A stretch of DNA of 64,000 bases from an uncultured Pseudoflavonifractor sp. (GTDB taxonomy: Bacteria; Bacillota; Clostridia; Oscillospirales; Oscillospiraceae), in NCBI GenBank assembly GCA_947425785.1, contig CANEAY010000011.1, positions 20,053 to 84,052 on the forward strand, written 5' to 3'. The notes under the pieces were generated by a model. That model made no database searches, had not been told where the DNA came from, and was given only the letters and a program-made list of their open reading frames with translations. Positions within the stretch are counted from its first letter, which is position 1, and each line of letters starts with the position of its first letter. Shown piece after piece: positions 7,690 through 16,354 of the stretch. The position numbers were made by a program, and so were the translations under genes.

Positions 7690-10223
7690 GAAAAAACAGT
7701 ACCCGAGTTCTGGCCCTTGGTCTTGCGCTGACTGTGGCCGCAGGTTCCCTTGTTCCCGCCGCCAAGGCCATGACCATCCCCGCCAGCTATGACGAGACCT
7801 ATTACGCCACCCTGGACTATTACGGCGGCGTGCGGGAGGCCAGTGTGGTGAAGAGCTACCGCCTGAACGGGGCCGAGTCTGTCACCGATTACGGCGAATA
7901 CGACCAGGTGGTAAACCTCACCGACGGCGCCGCCCCCGTTGTGGACGGCGGAAAGCTCACCTTCACCATGGGGGAGGACGCCCCGGAGAAGTTCTATTTT
8001 GAGGGCAAGACCCAAAAGCCCTTTGAGGACTTGCCCTGGGCCATCGCCGTGTCCTATAAGCTCAACGGCCTTCCCGTCCCGGCGGAGGAGCTGGCGGGAA
8101 AGACGGGCCTTGTGGAAATTTGTCTGGACATTACCCCCAAGCCCTCCGCCCCGGCCTATGGCCGGGACAACCTGGTGCTCACCGTGGCCGCCGCCTTCAA
8201 TGACGACGACATCGTCTCCCTGGAGGCACCCGGCGCCGAGGTGCAGCTGGTGGGCAACCTGCGCACCGTGCTCTTTGCCGCCCTGCCCGGGGAGGAGGAT
8301 CACTTTGTCATCCGGGTGGGCAGCGAGGACTTCTCCTTTACCGGCCTTATCCTCCTGGCGGTGCCCGCCACCCTTCAGCAGATGGAGAAGGTGGCCGACC
8401 TGAAGGAGGCCAAGGAGAAGGGGGAGGACTCCCTGGACGCCATCGGCGACAGCCTGGACGTGATCCTGGACACCCTGGAGGGCATGAGCGGCAGCCTGCA
8501 CGCCACCGCCAACGGCCTGGATCAGCTTGGAAGCGCCCGCAGCACCGTCTCCCAGGGCAAGGGGGAGGTCTACAGCCAGACCGACCTGGCCCTGGAGGGC
8601 CTGAACGGCCTGGTGGGCACTCTGGGGACTATGGACAGGTACAGCGGGGTGGCCTCCCAGGCCATCACCGACCTGAACGGGAACCTCAACAAGCTCAACC
8701 AAACCACCCAGGGCCTGGCCCCGGAACTGGAGAATGCCCGGAAGACCATTACCGCCATCCAGGCCGACACCAAGGCTCTCTCGGAGCTGCTCACCGATGT
8801 GGAGGGCTACAACAGGCGGGCCACCAATATTGCCAATAGCCTTTCCAATGGGATGGACGACCTGGACGGAGAGCTGGAGGGGATGCGCTTTGCCCTGGAT
8901 ATGCTGGAGGTGGCCCTGAAGAACACCAAGGGCCTGTCCACCATCAAGACCTCTGATATGCTGGGGCTGCTCTCCCCGGAGGAGGCGGCCCAGATGAAGC
9001 AGGTGCTGGAGCTGCGCAGCGCCTACGAGAGCTATCTGGCGGAGAACGGCCTGGGCGAGAGCGACCTCTCCTTTGAGGACTTCATTGTCCTTGCCGCCTT
9101 TCAGCAGGGCTATGAAAAACAGGTGGAGCAGACTGCTAAGGAGAAGGTGGCGGAGGCCTATACGGCCTACGCCCAGCAGGTCACCCTGGCGGGGGGCACC
9201 CCCATGAGCCCGGAGGACTTTGCCGCCGGGGAGATGGGCCAGGCCGTGGTGAAGGCGGTGAAGGAACAGGCACAGGCGAATTTCCAGGCGGCCTACACCG
9301 CTTTCCTCACCGGCGGGAGCGCTGAACTCTCCGCCGCCAAAGCCCAGGCCAAGGCGGCCGGCGACGCCTATGCCCAGTTTGCCGCCAACCTGCCCATGGT
9401 GGACACCGTCAACGGCAAGATAAAAGAGATCAACAATATGATCGTGGGCCTCACCGACCCCACTGCCCGGCTGGTGGGGGAGCTGTCCGACATCTGCGAG
9501 CTGGTGGGGGACACCGGCACGGCGGATGACCTGACCTCCCTGGCCAAGCTGTGCCGGGACTTGCTCAAGACCCTGAAGGAGCACGAGGGGGAGGGGGTGG
9601 AGCTGCTGGCCCATGCGGACGAGGTGGGGGATTTGCTCTCCCGCATCACAGTTACCGCCGACACGGCCCTGGCCGACCTGGACAGCCTTATCGCCACCCT
9701 CAACACTTATGAGCCGGAGCTGCAGTCCGCCGTCACCGATATCCAGACCCTCTCCACCGCCGCCCAGGCCGCTCTGGGGGGAACGGCTGCCGCTATCGGC
9801 TCCGCCGAGGGCCTGCTGAAGAGCGCGGGGCCCCAGCTGGACGCGGGCACCGCCAACACCTTGAGCGGCCTCTCCGCCGCCCTGCGCAAGGCCACCACGG
9901 GCCTGGAGCAGACCGGCGTCATCCGGGACGCCAAGACCACCATCTCCGGCCTTATCGACGACGAGTGGGACGCCCACTCCGGTCAGGTGGACGGCATCCT
10001 GAATATGGATGCCAACGCCACCCCTGTGTCCATGACCGATCAGCGCAACGCTGCCCCCCGGAGCGTGCAGTACATCATGCGAACCCAGGAGATCAAGGTG
10101 GAGGAGCCGGAGGAGGAGCAGCTGGAGGAGCAGGCAGCGGAAAAGACTACCTTTTGGCAGCGGGTGGTCAACATGTTCAAGGGGATCTGGACGGATCTTA
10201 AAAAGCTGCTGCATATCGGGTAA
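7686..10223 (+). CDS. Secreted coiled-coil partner of the MMPL exporter (YhgE/Pip-like)
   Basis: 845 residues beginning with a clear signal peptide (RKNSTRVLALGLALTVAAG, cleavage near AKA-MTI). The N-terminal ~220 residues are beta-rich. The rest is long helical, coiled-coil sequence with repeated LxxGLxxL-type spacing, resembling the heptad-repeat domains of YhgE/Pip proteins that occur beside MMPL exporters. Unlike full YhgE proteins, no C-terminal membrane helices are seen; the end (FWQRVVNMFKGIWTDLKKLL) is amphipathic. It probably stays outside the membrane and acts as the exporter's extracellular partner. The family assignment is inference from composition and context. Ends at a strong terminator. 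Confidence 0.75.
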   Translation: MRKNSTRVLALGLALTVAAGSLVPAAKAMTIPASYDETYYATLDYYGGVREASVVKSYRLNGAESVTDYGEYDQVVNLTDGAAPVVDGGKLTFTMGEDAPEKFYFEGKTQKPFEDLPWAIAVSYKLNGLPVPAEELAGKTGLVEICLDITPKPSAPAYGRDNLVLTVAAAFNDDDIVSLEAPGAEVQLVGNLRTVLFAALPGEEDHFVIRVGSEDFSFTGLILLAVPATLQQMEKVADLKEAKEKGEDSLDAIGDSLDVILDTLEGMSGSLHATANGLDQLGSARSTVSQGKGEVYSQTDLALEGLNGLVGTLGTMDRYSGVASQAITDLNGNLNKLNQTTQGLAPELENARKTITAIQADTKALSELLTDVEGYNRRATNIANSLSNGMDDLDGELEGMRFALDMLEVALKNTKGLSTIKTSDMLGLLSPEEAAQMKQVLELRSAYESYLAENGLGESDLSFEDFIVLAAFQQGYEKQVEQTAKEKVAEAYTAYAQQVTLAGGTPMSPEDFAAGEMGQAVVKAVKEQAQANFQAAYTAFLTGGSAELSAAKAQAKAAGDAYAQFAANLPMVDTVNGKIKEINNMIVGLTDPTARLVGELSDICELVGDTGTADDLTSLAKLCRDLLKTLKEHEGEGVELLAHADEVGDLLSRITVTADTALADLDSLIATLNTYEPELQSAVTDIQTLSTAAQAALGGTAAAIGSAEGLLKSAGPQLDAGTANTLSGLSAALRKATTGLEQTGVIRDAKTTISGLIDDEWDAHSGQVDGILNMDANATPVSMTDQRNAAPRSVQYIMRTQEIKVEEPEEEQLEEQAAEKTTFWQRVVNMFKGIWTDLKKLLHIG

Positions 10224-10239
10224 AAGGGAGCGTAAAAAG

Positions 10240-10276
10240 GGCCCATGCCGAGACTTCGGCATGGGCCTTATTGTAT
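10240..10276 (+). terminator. Terminator of the exporter operon
   Basis: 12-bp stem 10240-10251 with 10256-10267, four-base loop, followed by a T-rich stretch. Confidence 0.8.
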
Positions 10277-10287
10277 GTTTTTTGTTT

Positions 10288-11238
10288 TCAGCGGGTCCGC
10301 TCGCCCCGCTCACAGCGGTTGCCCCAGGCGTCGATGAGCTCGTCGCCCCGGTAGACGCAGATGATCTCGCAGTGGTTGGAGCACTTGCCGCAGCTGGCTT
10401 CCCGGGTGTGGAACTCCATATTTTCCACGGCGAAGTCGAACTCCTGCCGCTTGCTGCCCTTCTTGGCCAGGATGGCCACGCCCAGGGCGCCCATCAGGTG
10501 GCCGTTGGGGTCTACAATGACCTTGCAGCCCAGGGCTCGCTCAAAGGCCGCCACCACGCCCTTATTCTTGCTCACGCCCCCCTGGAACACCACCGGGGAG
10601 ACGATCTTTTTGCCCTTGCCCACGTTGTTGAGGTAGTTGGAGGCCACGGCGTTGCACACCCCGGCGATGATGTCCTCCCGGGGGTGGCCCATCTGGATCT
10701 TGTGCACCAGGTCAGACTCGGCGAAGACGGTGCACCGGGCGGCGATCTGGGTGGGATGGGTGGAGCGCAGGGCGTAGTCGCCGATCTCCTCCACCTCGAT
10801 GCCCAGCCGCTTGGCCTGGCTGGACAGGAAGGCCCCGGTGCCGGCGGCACAGAGGGTGTTCATGGCGTAATCCACCGCCACGCCGTTTTCCACCAGGATG
10901 ATCTTGGAGTCCTGGCCGCCGATCTCCAGGATGGTGCGCACGTCGGGGTAGAAGGTGGTGGTGCCCACGGCGTGGGCGGTGATCTCGTTTTTTACCATGG
11001 TGGCACCCAGGATGGTGCCCACCAGCTTCCGGGCGGAGCCGGTGGTGCCGGTGGCCACCACCTTGTACCGCTCCCGGTCAAACTGCGCCTCCAGCAGGCC
11101 CACCAGCTCCTTCACCGCGCCGATGGGATCGCCCTGGGTCCAGATATACTGGCTGGCCAGGATATTGTTTTCCTTGTCGATGATGACGCCCTTGGTGGAG
11201 ATGGAGCCTACGTCGACGCCTAAATATGCGTGTTCCAC
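10288..11238 (-). CDS. 2-hydroxyacyl-CoA dehydratase activator, ASKHA ATPase
   Basis: 316 residues of the BadF/BadG/BcrA/BcrD (HgdC) family. These homodimeric Fe-S ATPases use ATP to fire an electron into a 2-hydroxyacyl-CoA dehydratase or a benzoyl-CoA reductase. Seen: GVDVGSISTKGV phosphate-1 loop, TGTTGSARKL, EIGGQDSKI, the LCAAGTGAFLSSQAKRLGI segment that carries a cluster cysteine, and QGGVSKNKGVVAAFE. A second cysteine is expected in the middle (AARCTVFAESD). The C-terminal ~35 residues add SCGKCSNHC, an extra Cys-rich tail. GTG start behind AAGG. Last gene of a three-gene unit with the dehydratase-like proteins at 11240 and 12319. Confidence 0.9.
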   Translation of the reverse strand: MEHAYLGVDVGSISTKGVIIDKENNILASQYIWTQGDPIGAVKELVGLLEAQFDRERYKVVATGTTGSARKLVGTILGATMVKNEITAHAVGTTTFYPDVRTILEIGGQDSKIILVENGVAVDYAMNTLCAAGTGAFLSSQAKRLGIEVEEIGDYALRSTHPTQIAARCTVFAESDLVHKIQMGHPREDIIAGVCNAVASNYLNNVGKGKKIVSPVVFQGGVSKNKGVVAAFERALGCKVIVDPNGHLMGALGVAILAKKGSKRQEFDFAVENMEFHTREASCGKCSNHCEIICVYRGDELIDAWGNRCERGERTR

Positions 11239-11239
11239 G

Positions 11240-12319
11240 TTAAAATACCTTCTTTCTCATGGCGATCATGTCGTAAAAGGCCTCCAGCCGGGTCTGGAGC
11301 CCCACGTCGCTGGTCTGTACGTCATAGGTCAGGTAGAGCACGGGGATCTTGTAGTCGGCGCTGATGTTCTGCAGTACCGGCATTACGTCGATCTCCGGGG
11401 TGCATCCGGCGGACTTGATGTGGATGAGGCCGTCAAAACCCCGCTCGGCGCACTGCCTGGCGTACCAGATGTTGGCGGTGGCGGTGGGGCCCATGTCGTA
11501 CTGGCACAGATCCTGTATCTTGATGCGCAGGTTCTTCTGGCCGTTACCATAGTGAAGAAACTGGTTGGTCATGGTCATCCAGCGGTGGACTTCTACGCGC
11601 ATATCCGCCAGCTTCTGCTCCAGCTCCAGGTTGGAGAAGGCGTCCATGGCGGTGTAGAACTCTCCCACCACGCCCACACGAAGGGGCTGGGCGGGCTTAT
11701 CCAGGGGGATGGACTGGAGCCGTCCCTTGGCGGCGCGGTAGCCGGTCTCCACATCGCTGCGGCAGTGGGCGGTGTACATGGCGGTCAGGAAATCCTGGTA
11801 GGCCCGCTTGTACTCCGTTCCGGTGGGGTCAAAGCCGCAGCCCTTATAGTATTCGCCGGTGATCTCGTCCAGGTACTCCACCATCCGCAGGCCCTCCATG
11901 AACTGGGCAAGGCACCGGGCGGGGTTCACCTTGGGGTTGATGCGGCGGATGATCTTGATGTACTCCTTCTTCTTGTCCATGTCATAGTCGGACAGGTTGA
12001 TGAAGTCGAACTGGTAGCCCAAGTCCCGCAAAATTTGCTCCAGAAGTTCCCCGTAATAGCCCAGGCGGCACAGGCCATGGGTCATGATGAGGGTGTCCGC
12101 CCCGGCCTCCAGAGCTTCGATCATGCTGCCCAGTACCGTTTTGAAGGGGGTGCAGACGTAGTCGGGGCTATACTTGGTACCCAGCTCCATGGTGTGCTTG
12201 GTGAGGGCGGGGGGCATGACGTACTTCACGTCCAGGGCCTGCTCCATGATATACTTGAGGGCGCAGCCGTACTCGGCGTACCGGGGGAAGGAGATACTCC
12301 TTCTCTTTGCCTCTGCCAT
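11240..12319 (-). CDS. 2-hydroxyglutaryl-CoA dehydratase-like protein (HgdB type), second component
   Basis: 359 residues related to the D-subunit family of 2-hydroxyacyl-CoA dehydratases. Potential [4Fe-4S] ligands are spread through the chain: CALKYIMEQ near the start, DYVCTPFK, THGLCRLGYYGELLEQ and IKSAGCTPEIDVMPVLQ near the end. The real start is the ATG at 12319, behind GGAGGGGATG. It shares its first base with the stop codon of the upstream gene (TAATG), so the pair is coupled. Related proteins in other Clostridia are often one fused polypeptide with the activator and the DUF2229-type part. The substrate is unknown. Confidence 0.8.
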   Translation of the reverse strand: MAEAKRRSISFPRYAEYGCALKYIMEQALDVKYVMPPALTKHTMELGTKYSPDYVCTPFKTVLGSMIEALEAGADTLIMTHGLCRLGYYGELLEQILRDLGYQFDFINLSDYDMDKKKEYIKIIRRINPKVNPARCLAQFMEGLRMVEYLDEITGEYYKGCGFDPTGTEYKRAYQDFLTAMYTAHCRSDVETGYRAAKGRLQSIPLDKPAQPLRVGVVGEFYTAMDAFSNLELEQKLADMRVEVHRWMTMTNQFLHYGNGQKNLRIKIQDLCQYDMGPTATANIWYARQCAERGFDGLIHIKSAGCTPEIDVMPVLQNISADYKIPVLYLTYDVQTSDVGLQTRLEAFYDMIAMRKKVF

Positions 12320-13248
12320 TACAGCATCCCCTCCTTCAAACGAATGATATCGATAAAGCTCTCCAGACGGGTCTCCACGCCGGCGGTGCCGGTCTGGCTG
12401 TCCAGCACCAGGTTCAGGATGGGCACGCCCCTGACCCGGCGGGTGATGAGCTCGTTGACCATGGCGTCGGGGCCGCAGGGGAAGGCACCGATGAGGATGA
12501 TGCCGTCCACCTGGCCCTTGCGCAGGTCGATGCCGCCCAATATCTCCCGGCTGATCTCCCACTTGCAGGTGGGGGAGAGCTCCCGGCTGCGCTTGAGGGC
12601 GTGTTCCCGCTCCACCAGGTCGGCACGGAGGGGGGTCACCCCCGCGGCCTTCAGGTAATCGGTGACCACCTTGCCGATGTAGGGATCCTCTACCACATAG
12701 CTGTGGCCCGCCAGGAGGATCTTCAGCCCCTCCCGCCTGGACAGCTCTTCCTGCTTCTGTACCCGGGCCTTGTGCTGGGCCTGATCTGCCTTTTTGGCCA
12801 GCTTGTAGGCCCGCTTCGCCGCCTTGGGGCCAAAGCCCAGCTGGCGGCCCAGGGAGAGGAAGGCGTCTTCCTCGTCCTCTCCGGCCAGCACGTCAATATT
12901 GCAGGTGAGGAACTTCTGCTGCGTGTCCCGGAAGACGTTTTTTGTCAGGTCGGGCATGGCCTCGAACCGGGTGCACATATTCCGGTGATGGCCAAAGTTA
13001 CTGACCCGGGGGAGAAGGATGTAGTCGCACTGTCCCAACAGGGCGTGGACGTGGCCCAGGTAGATCTTCAGGGAGAGGCAGGCCTCGTCGATGGCCAGGG
13101 CGGAGCCCTGCTCCAGAATGTCCCGGTCGGTGGGGCCGCTGACCACCGTTTTTACCCCCAGCTCCTGGAAGAAAACGCCCCAGAGGATGCGGTAACGGTA
13201 GTACAGCATGGCCCGTGGAAGGCCCACTGTAATGTTGTTCGTTTCCAT
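12319..13248 (-). CDS. Acyl-CoA dehydratase-like protein (DUF2229/CoA-activase-related)
   Basis: 309 residues, first gene of the activator-dehydratase unit. The sequence begins TVGLPRAMLYYRYRILWGVFFQELG, typical of the DUF2229 part of fused activase-related proteins. It carries conserved cysteines in DEACLSLKIYLGHVH, HHRNMCTRFEAMPD, SPTCKWEI and GAFPCGPDAMVNEL that could bind an Fe-S cluster. It would form a complex with the products at 11240 and 10288, the activator delivering electrons. Whether the set dehydrates a CoA ester, reduces a substrate or has another redox role cannot be read from the sequence. ATG start at 13248. Confidence 0.75.
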   Translation of the reverse strand: METNNITVGLPRAMLYYRYRILWGVFFQELGVKTVVSGPTDRDILEQGSALAIDEACLSLKIYLGHVHALLGQCDYILLPRVSNFGHHRNMCTRFEAMPDLTKNVFRDTQQKFLTCNIDVLAGEDEEDAFLSLGRQLGFGPKAAKRAYKLAKKADQAQHKARVQKQEELSRREGLKILLAGHSYVVEDPYIGKVVTDYLKAAGVTPLRADLVEREHALKRSRELSPTCKWEISREILGGIDLRKGQVDGIILIGAFPCGPDAMVNELITRRVRGVPILNLVLDSQTGTAGVETRLESFIDIIRLKEGML

Positions 13249-13275
13249 GGTTCGACCTCTTATCCATTAAAATGA

Positions 13276-13309
13276 CCGGCCCTGGCCTCCGCAAGAAGAC
13301 CAGGGCCGG
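13276..13309 (-). terminator. Terminator of the NSS symporter gene
   Basis: 10-bp GC-rich stem (13276-13285 with 13300-13309). On the minus strand it is followed by TCATTTTAATGG. Confidence 0.6.
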
Positions 13310-13347
13310 GTGGCATTATAGCATAGTATGGGGAAAAAATCCAGACT

Positions 13348-14679
13348 TTAGAAGGCGACTTTCAGGAAAAGGGCCACACAGCACAGGATGATGGCGCAGG
13401 GGACATAGAGATAGCGGCCCAGGTTGTACCACAGGGCGCCCGGGGCCTTTTTTGACCCCTTGCCCACCTCGTCCAGCAGGGCCTTTTTGGGGATGATCCA
13501 GAACCAGGTCACCGCCCCCAGGGTGGCGCCGATGGGGATGATATAGATGGAGACGATGTCCATCCAGGGGCCCCACTTGAAAATGGGCTCCATGTTGAGG
13601 CCGAACCCTAAGCAGATGACGCACAGAAGGCCCAGTACCACCTTACGGCCCAGCTTGGGGAAGCGGTGGAGGAGGGACTCGCCCACCGCCTCAAACATAT
13701 TCTGCAGGGAGCTGACCCCGGCGAAGATCATGGCCACATAGAGGATGACGGCAAAGAGCCGGCCCAGGGGGATGTCCTGCAAAATGCGGGGGAGAGTGAC
13801 GAAGAGGAGGGAGGGCCCGGCCCCCACGTCCAGCCCGTAGGCAAAGCAGGCGGGGATAATGACCAGGGCCGCCACCAGGGCGGCGATGGTGTCGAAGAGG
13901 GCGGTGCGCTTAGCCAGGGCCACCACGTCCTCGGCGCTGTCCAGGTAGGCACCGTAGACGATCATGCCGCTGCCGGTGATGGACAGGGAGAAGAAGGCCT
14001 GGCCCATGGCCCAGATCCACACCATGGGATCCAAAAGCTCCTCCCAACGGGGGGAGAACATATAGCGGTAACCCTCCGCGGCGCCGGGCAGGAAGGCCAC
14101 CCGCACTGCCAGCACCATGAAGATGAGGAAAAAGAGAGGCATCATCACCTTGTTGCTCTTCTCGATGCTCTTGGCTCCCAGTAGCAGGGTCAGCAGGGTA
14201 CCTGCCACTACGATGACGTGGAAGGGGATCACCGAGTAGTCCGTACCGGAAAAGCCCTCGAACCAGGCGGCGGTATCCACTGTCATCAGGGAGCCGTCTA
14301 CCGCTCCGGCAAAGGCTTTGAGGACATAGGAGACGATGACGGCATAGCCGATGGCGATGCACATGGAGCCTGCCAGAGGAAGCCAGCCCAGAAGGCCGCC
14401 TGCCTTGCCCAGGGAGGGTTTGCGCTCCTTCCAGGCCATCTCGTAAGTTCCCAGGGTGCCTGTCCTGGCCCGGCGGCCCATGGCGTACTCGGCGGAGAGG
14501 CCTACGAAGCCGAAGAGCAGGACAAAGAAGAGGTAGGCGATGAGGAAGGCACTGCCGCCGTAACTGCCCATTTTGGCGGGAAAGCCCCATACGTTGGCCA
14601 TTCCCACGGCGGAGCCGACAGCGGAGAGCACAAAGCCCCAGCTACTGGTGAACTGCCTGTGCTTGCGTTCGTGTTCCAT
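13348..14679 (-). CDS. Neurotransmitter:sodium symporter (NSS/SNF) family transporter
   Basis: 443-residue membrane protein with about eleven to twelve helices, a normal length for bacterial NSS transporters of the LeuT fold. The first helix carries the Na+/substrate signature FVLSAVGSAVGMANVWGFP, followed by NSS landmarks such as YAMGRR. LeuT-like members import amino acids or amines with Na+. The ATG at 14679 (MEHERKHRQF) with AAGGGAG upstream is preferred to an earlier in-frame codon at 14715 that adds 12 residues. Divergent from the TetR gene; the substrate cannot be deduced. Confidence 0.93.
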   Translation of the reverse strand: MEHERKHRQFTSSWGFVLSAVGSAVGMANVWGFPAKMGSYGGSAFLIAYLFFVLLFGFVGLSAEYAMGRRARTGTLGTYEMAWKERKPSLGKAGGLLGWLPLAGSMCIAIGYAVIVSYVLKAFAGAVDGSLMTVDTAAWFEGFSGTDYSVIPFHVIVVAGTLLTLLLGAKSIEKSNKVMMPLFFLIFMVLAVRVAFLPGAAEGYRYMFSPRWEELLDPMVWIWAMGQAFFSLSITGSGMIVYGAYLDSAEDVVALAKRTALFDTIAALVAALVIIPACFAYGLDVGAGPSLLFVTLPRILQDIPLGRLFAVILYVAMIFAGVSSLQNMFEAVGESLLHRFPKLGRKVVLGLLCVICLGFGLNMEPIFKWGPWMDIVSIYIIPIGATLGAVTWFWIIPKKALLDEVGKGSKKAPGALWYNLGRYLYVPCAIILCCVALFLKVAF

Positions 14680-14699
14680 GATATTCTCCCTTCTGGAAA

Positions 14700-14742
14700 G
14701 TTTCGATAGAAACATTTTAGCACATAAAAGTGGAAAAGTGAA
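14700..14742 (-). promoter_or_regulatory. Promoter and start-site palindrome of the NSS gene
   Basis: On the minus strand: TTCACT (14737-14742), 17-base spacer, TAAAAT (14714-14719). The palindrome GTTTC-GATA-GAAAC at 14700-14713 covers the predicted transcription start, a position suited to repression. Confidence 0.5.
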
Positions 14743-14806
14743 GAGGGAAAAATAGAAACGGTTCGAACGTTTTTATTGAGAAGCGGGACGCATTCACTTA
14801 AAAACA

Positions 14807-14835
14807 TTGAAATGAAAAGGTTTCTATGGTATAAT
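14807..14835 (+). promoter_or_regulatory. Promoter of the TetR regulator gene
   Basis: TTGAAA (14807), 17-base spacer, TATAAT (14830). Confidence 0.7.
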
Positions 14836-14901
14836 GGCTCAACAAAATATGAAGATCTATTTGCGGTTGGCGAAGTAAATATAAAAACAGGAGCACATAA
14901 T

Positions 14902-15510
14902 ATGGATGAAATTTCCTTTGATATGTTGATAAATCCGCCAAAGACAAAACGCGGACGGGAGACCTTTGAGCGTATCTGTACCGCGGCGGAAGAGCTGTTT
15001 GGAGAAAACGGATATTACGAGACTTCCATTACGGATATTACCAACCGTGCCAATGTGGGGGCAGGGACTTTTTATATCTATTTTGAAAGTAAGATCAAGC
15101 TCTATGAGTATCTTTTGCGTCAATATGGTCACCTGATCCGAAAGCATATCAGCATTGCTATCAAAGCCTGTACCTCCCGCCGCCAGGCCGAGCGGGAGGG
15201 TTTGCGGGCGTGGCTTGAATTTGTGGTGGATCACAAATATGTGTTCAGCATCACCTGGGAGTCCATGTTTATTGACAGGCGCCTCTTTGACGAGTACTAT
15301 ACCAGATTCTCCCAATCCTATGTCCGCCAGCTGGAGGAGGCCCAGTTAAAAGGCGAGGTGCGCTCCATAGACCCCGAGATCATGAGCTTTGCCTTGATGG
15401 GGATCTCCAATTTCATTGCCCTTCACTGGGTCGTATTCAAAGAGGAGAAAAATTTTGACTATGTCATAGATCAGATCATGGTATTTATTGAAGGAATGTT
15501 TGAAAAGTAA
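14902..15510 (+). CDS. TetR/AcrR-family transcriptional regulator
   Basis: 202 residues. The N-terminal helix-turn-helix is clear (FERICTAAEELFGENGYYETSITDITNRANVG, then GTFYIYFESKIKLYEYL). The C-terminal half is a variable ligand-binding domain. The ATG at 14902 follows AGGAG by eight bases; the longer in-frame reading from 14776 runs through the promoter and is not used. TetR proteins next to acyl-CoA metabolism often sense an acyl-CoA. The gene lies beside the oxidoreductase and ligase operon whose two promoters share a palindrome, and it is the natural candidate repressor (inference). Confidence 0.92.
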   Translation: MDEISFDMLINPPKTKRGRETFERICTAAEELFGENGYYETSITDITNRANVGAGTFYIYFESKIKLYEYLLRQYGHLIRKHISIAIKACTSRRQAEREGLRAWLEFVVDHKYVFSITWESMFIDRRLFDEYYTRFSQSYVRQLEEAQLKGEVRSIDPEIMSFALMGISNFIALHWVVFKEEKNFDYVIDQIMVFIEGMFEK

Positions 15511-15520
15511 ATATAGAGAG

Positions 15521-15556
15521 TCCCTCGGCAGTATTTTGCTGTTGAGGGCTTTTTAT
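15521..15556 (+). terminator. Terminator of the TetR gene
   Basis: Stem CCCTCGGCAG with CTGTTGAGGG (two wobble pairs) followed by CTTTTTATTTTG. Confidence 0.75.
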
Positions 15557-15565
15557 TTTGAATGT

Positions 15566-15605
15566 AAAAAGGGCGGCCCAACTTTAGTTGGGCCGCCCTT
15601 TTTGG
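15566..15605. terminator. Bidirectional terminator, mainly for the FMN oxidoreductase
   Basis: Long stem AAAAAGGGCGGCCCAACT with its reverse complement at 15586-15603, minimal loop, T/A runs on both sides, between convergent genes. Confidence 0.85.
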
Positions 15606-15610
15606 AGCGC

Positions 15611-16228
15611 TTACTCTTTGTTCAGCTTGCTGACGGTGTGTACCACGCGTTCCGCTATTCCGTGCATGATCCCGATGCCTTCAGCATCCTCTTCAGGATT
15701 GATGGCGCCGCCCTTTCCGGCAACGCCCATGTTCCAATATGTATTGCCCACGATGATACAGTCATTGCACGCTGCCCAGGTCAGCAGCTCCGCAAAGGCC
15801 AGCACCTGCCCGGTGCGCCGGGCGACGGTGATGGGGGCGACCACTTTGCCGGAAAACACGCTGCCGGCCCATTGATAGTTCTCGCCCTTTGCTTTCATAG
15901 CATTTGCGGCCCAGCGGCCGGAGAAACCGGCCCGGTCAAGCAGGGCCTTCATTTCGGCGGTCATAGACGCGTGGTAGACAGGGGTTCCCAGGAGGATGGC
16001 ATCGGCCTGCATGATGGCCTCAAAAATGGGCTGAAAATCGTCCTCAACAACGCAATGTTTTGCCTCCACGCAGCCGTAACAGCCGCGGCATCCCCGCAGA
16101 GCTTTGTCGCCCAGCCAGATCTTGGAGGTCTCCGCCCCCAATTCGGCGGCCCGGGCAAGGGCCATGTCAAGAAATGCACCGGTATTTCCGTTCTCCCGAG
16201 GGCTGCCATTGATCCCAAGAATTTTCAT
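15611..16228 (-). CDS. Flavodoxin-fold NAD(P)H-dependent FMN oxidoreductase
   Basis: 205 residues of the NADPH-dependent FMN reductase / iron-sulfur flavoprotein family. It opens with the FMN phosphate loop MKILGINGSPRENGNTGAFL. A CRGCYGC cysteine motif at ~47-53 is followed by DDFQPIFEAIMQADAILLGTPVYHASM, the usual flavodoxin strand and loop. The compact CxxCxxC may bind a cluster or be structural. Such enzymes reduce quinones, enoates, nitro compounds or supply reduced flavin. It is transcribed divergently from the transporter-ligase operon with matching control sites, so it is likely part of the same regulon and may carry out a reductive step. ATG behind AAAGGAG. Confidence 0.88.
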   Translation of the reverse strand: MKILGINGSPRENGNTGAFLDMALARAAELGAETSKIWLGDKALRGCRGCYGCVEAKHCVVEDDFQPIFEAIMQADAILLGTPVYHASMTAEMKALLDRAGFSGRWAANAMKAKGENYQWAGSVFSGKVVAPITVARRTGQVLAFAELLTWAACNDCIIVGNTYWNMGVAGKGGAINPEEDAEGIGIMHGIAERVVHTVSKLNKE

Positions 16229-16263
16229 AAAGATCTCCTTTCTGGGCTATGATTTCAAGGAAA

Positions 16264-16322
16264 AACATGAAGAATAATTCATGTTATGACTTATTATAGA
16301 ACGCCGGTTTATACATTGTCAA
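16264..16322 (-). promoter_or_regulatory. Consensus promoter and operator of the FMN oxidoreductase gene
   Basis: On the minus strand: TTGACA (16317-16322), 18-base spacer, TATAAT (16293-16298). Directly after the expected start is a perfect 8+8 palindrome AACATGAA-N6-TTCATGTT (16264-16285). Confidence 0.75.
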
Positions 16323-16354
16323 CAGTTTTTGCGTAAAAACACCAAAGAAAATAG

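Noticed and set aside
7320..10313. Very long open frame on the minus strand (about 997 codons) opposite the MMPL and YhgE-like genes.
   Set aside because: Low-complexity His/Gly/Gln/Leu-rich translation, no RBS, no domain; a shadow of GC-rich codon use on the plus strand.
14755..14775. GTTCGAAC palindrome upstream of the TetR promoter as its operator.
   Set aside because: Core of only eight bases, imperfect flanks, and 30 bases upstream of the -35; unlike the AACATGAA sites.
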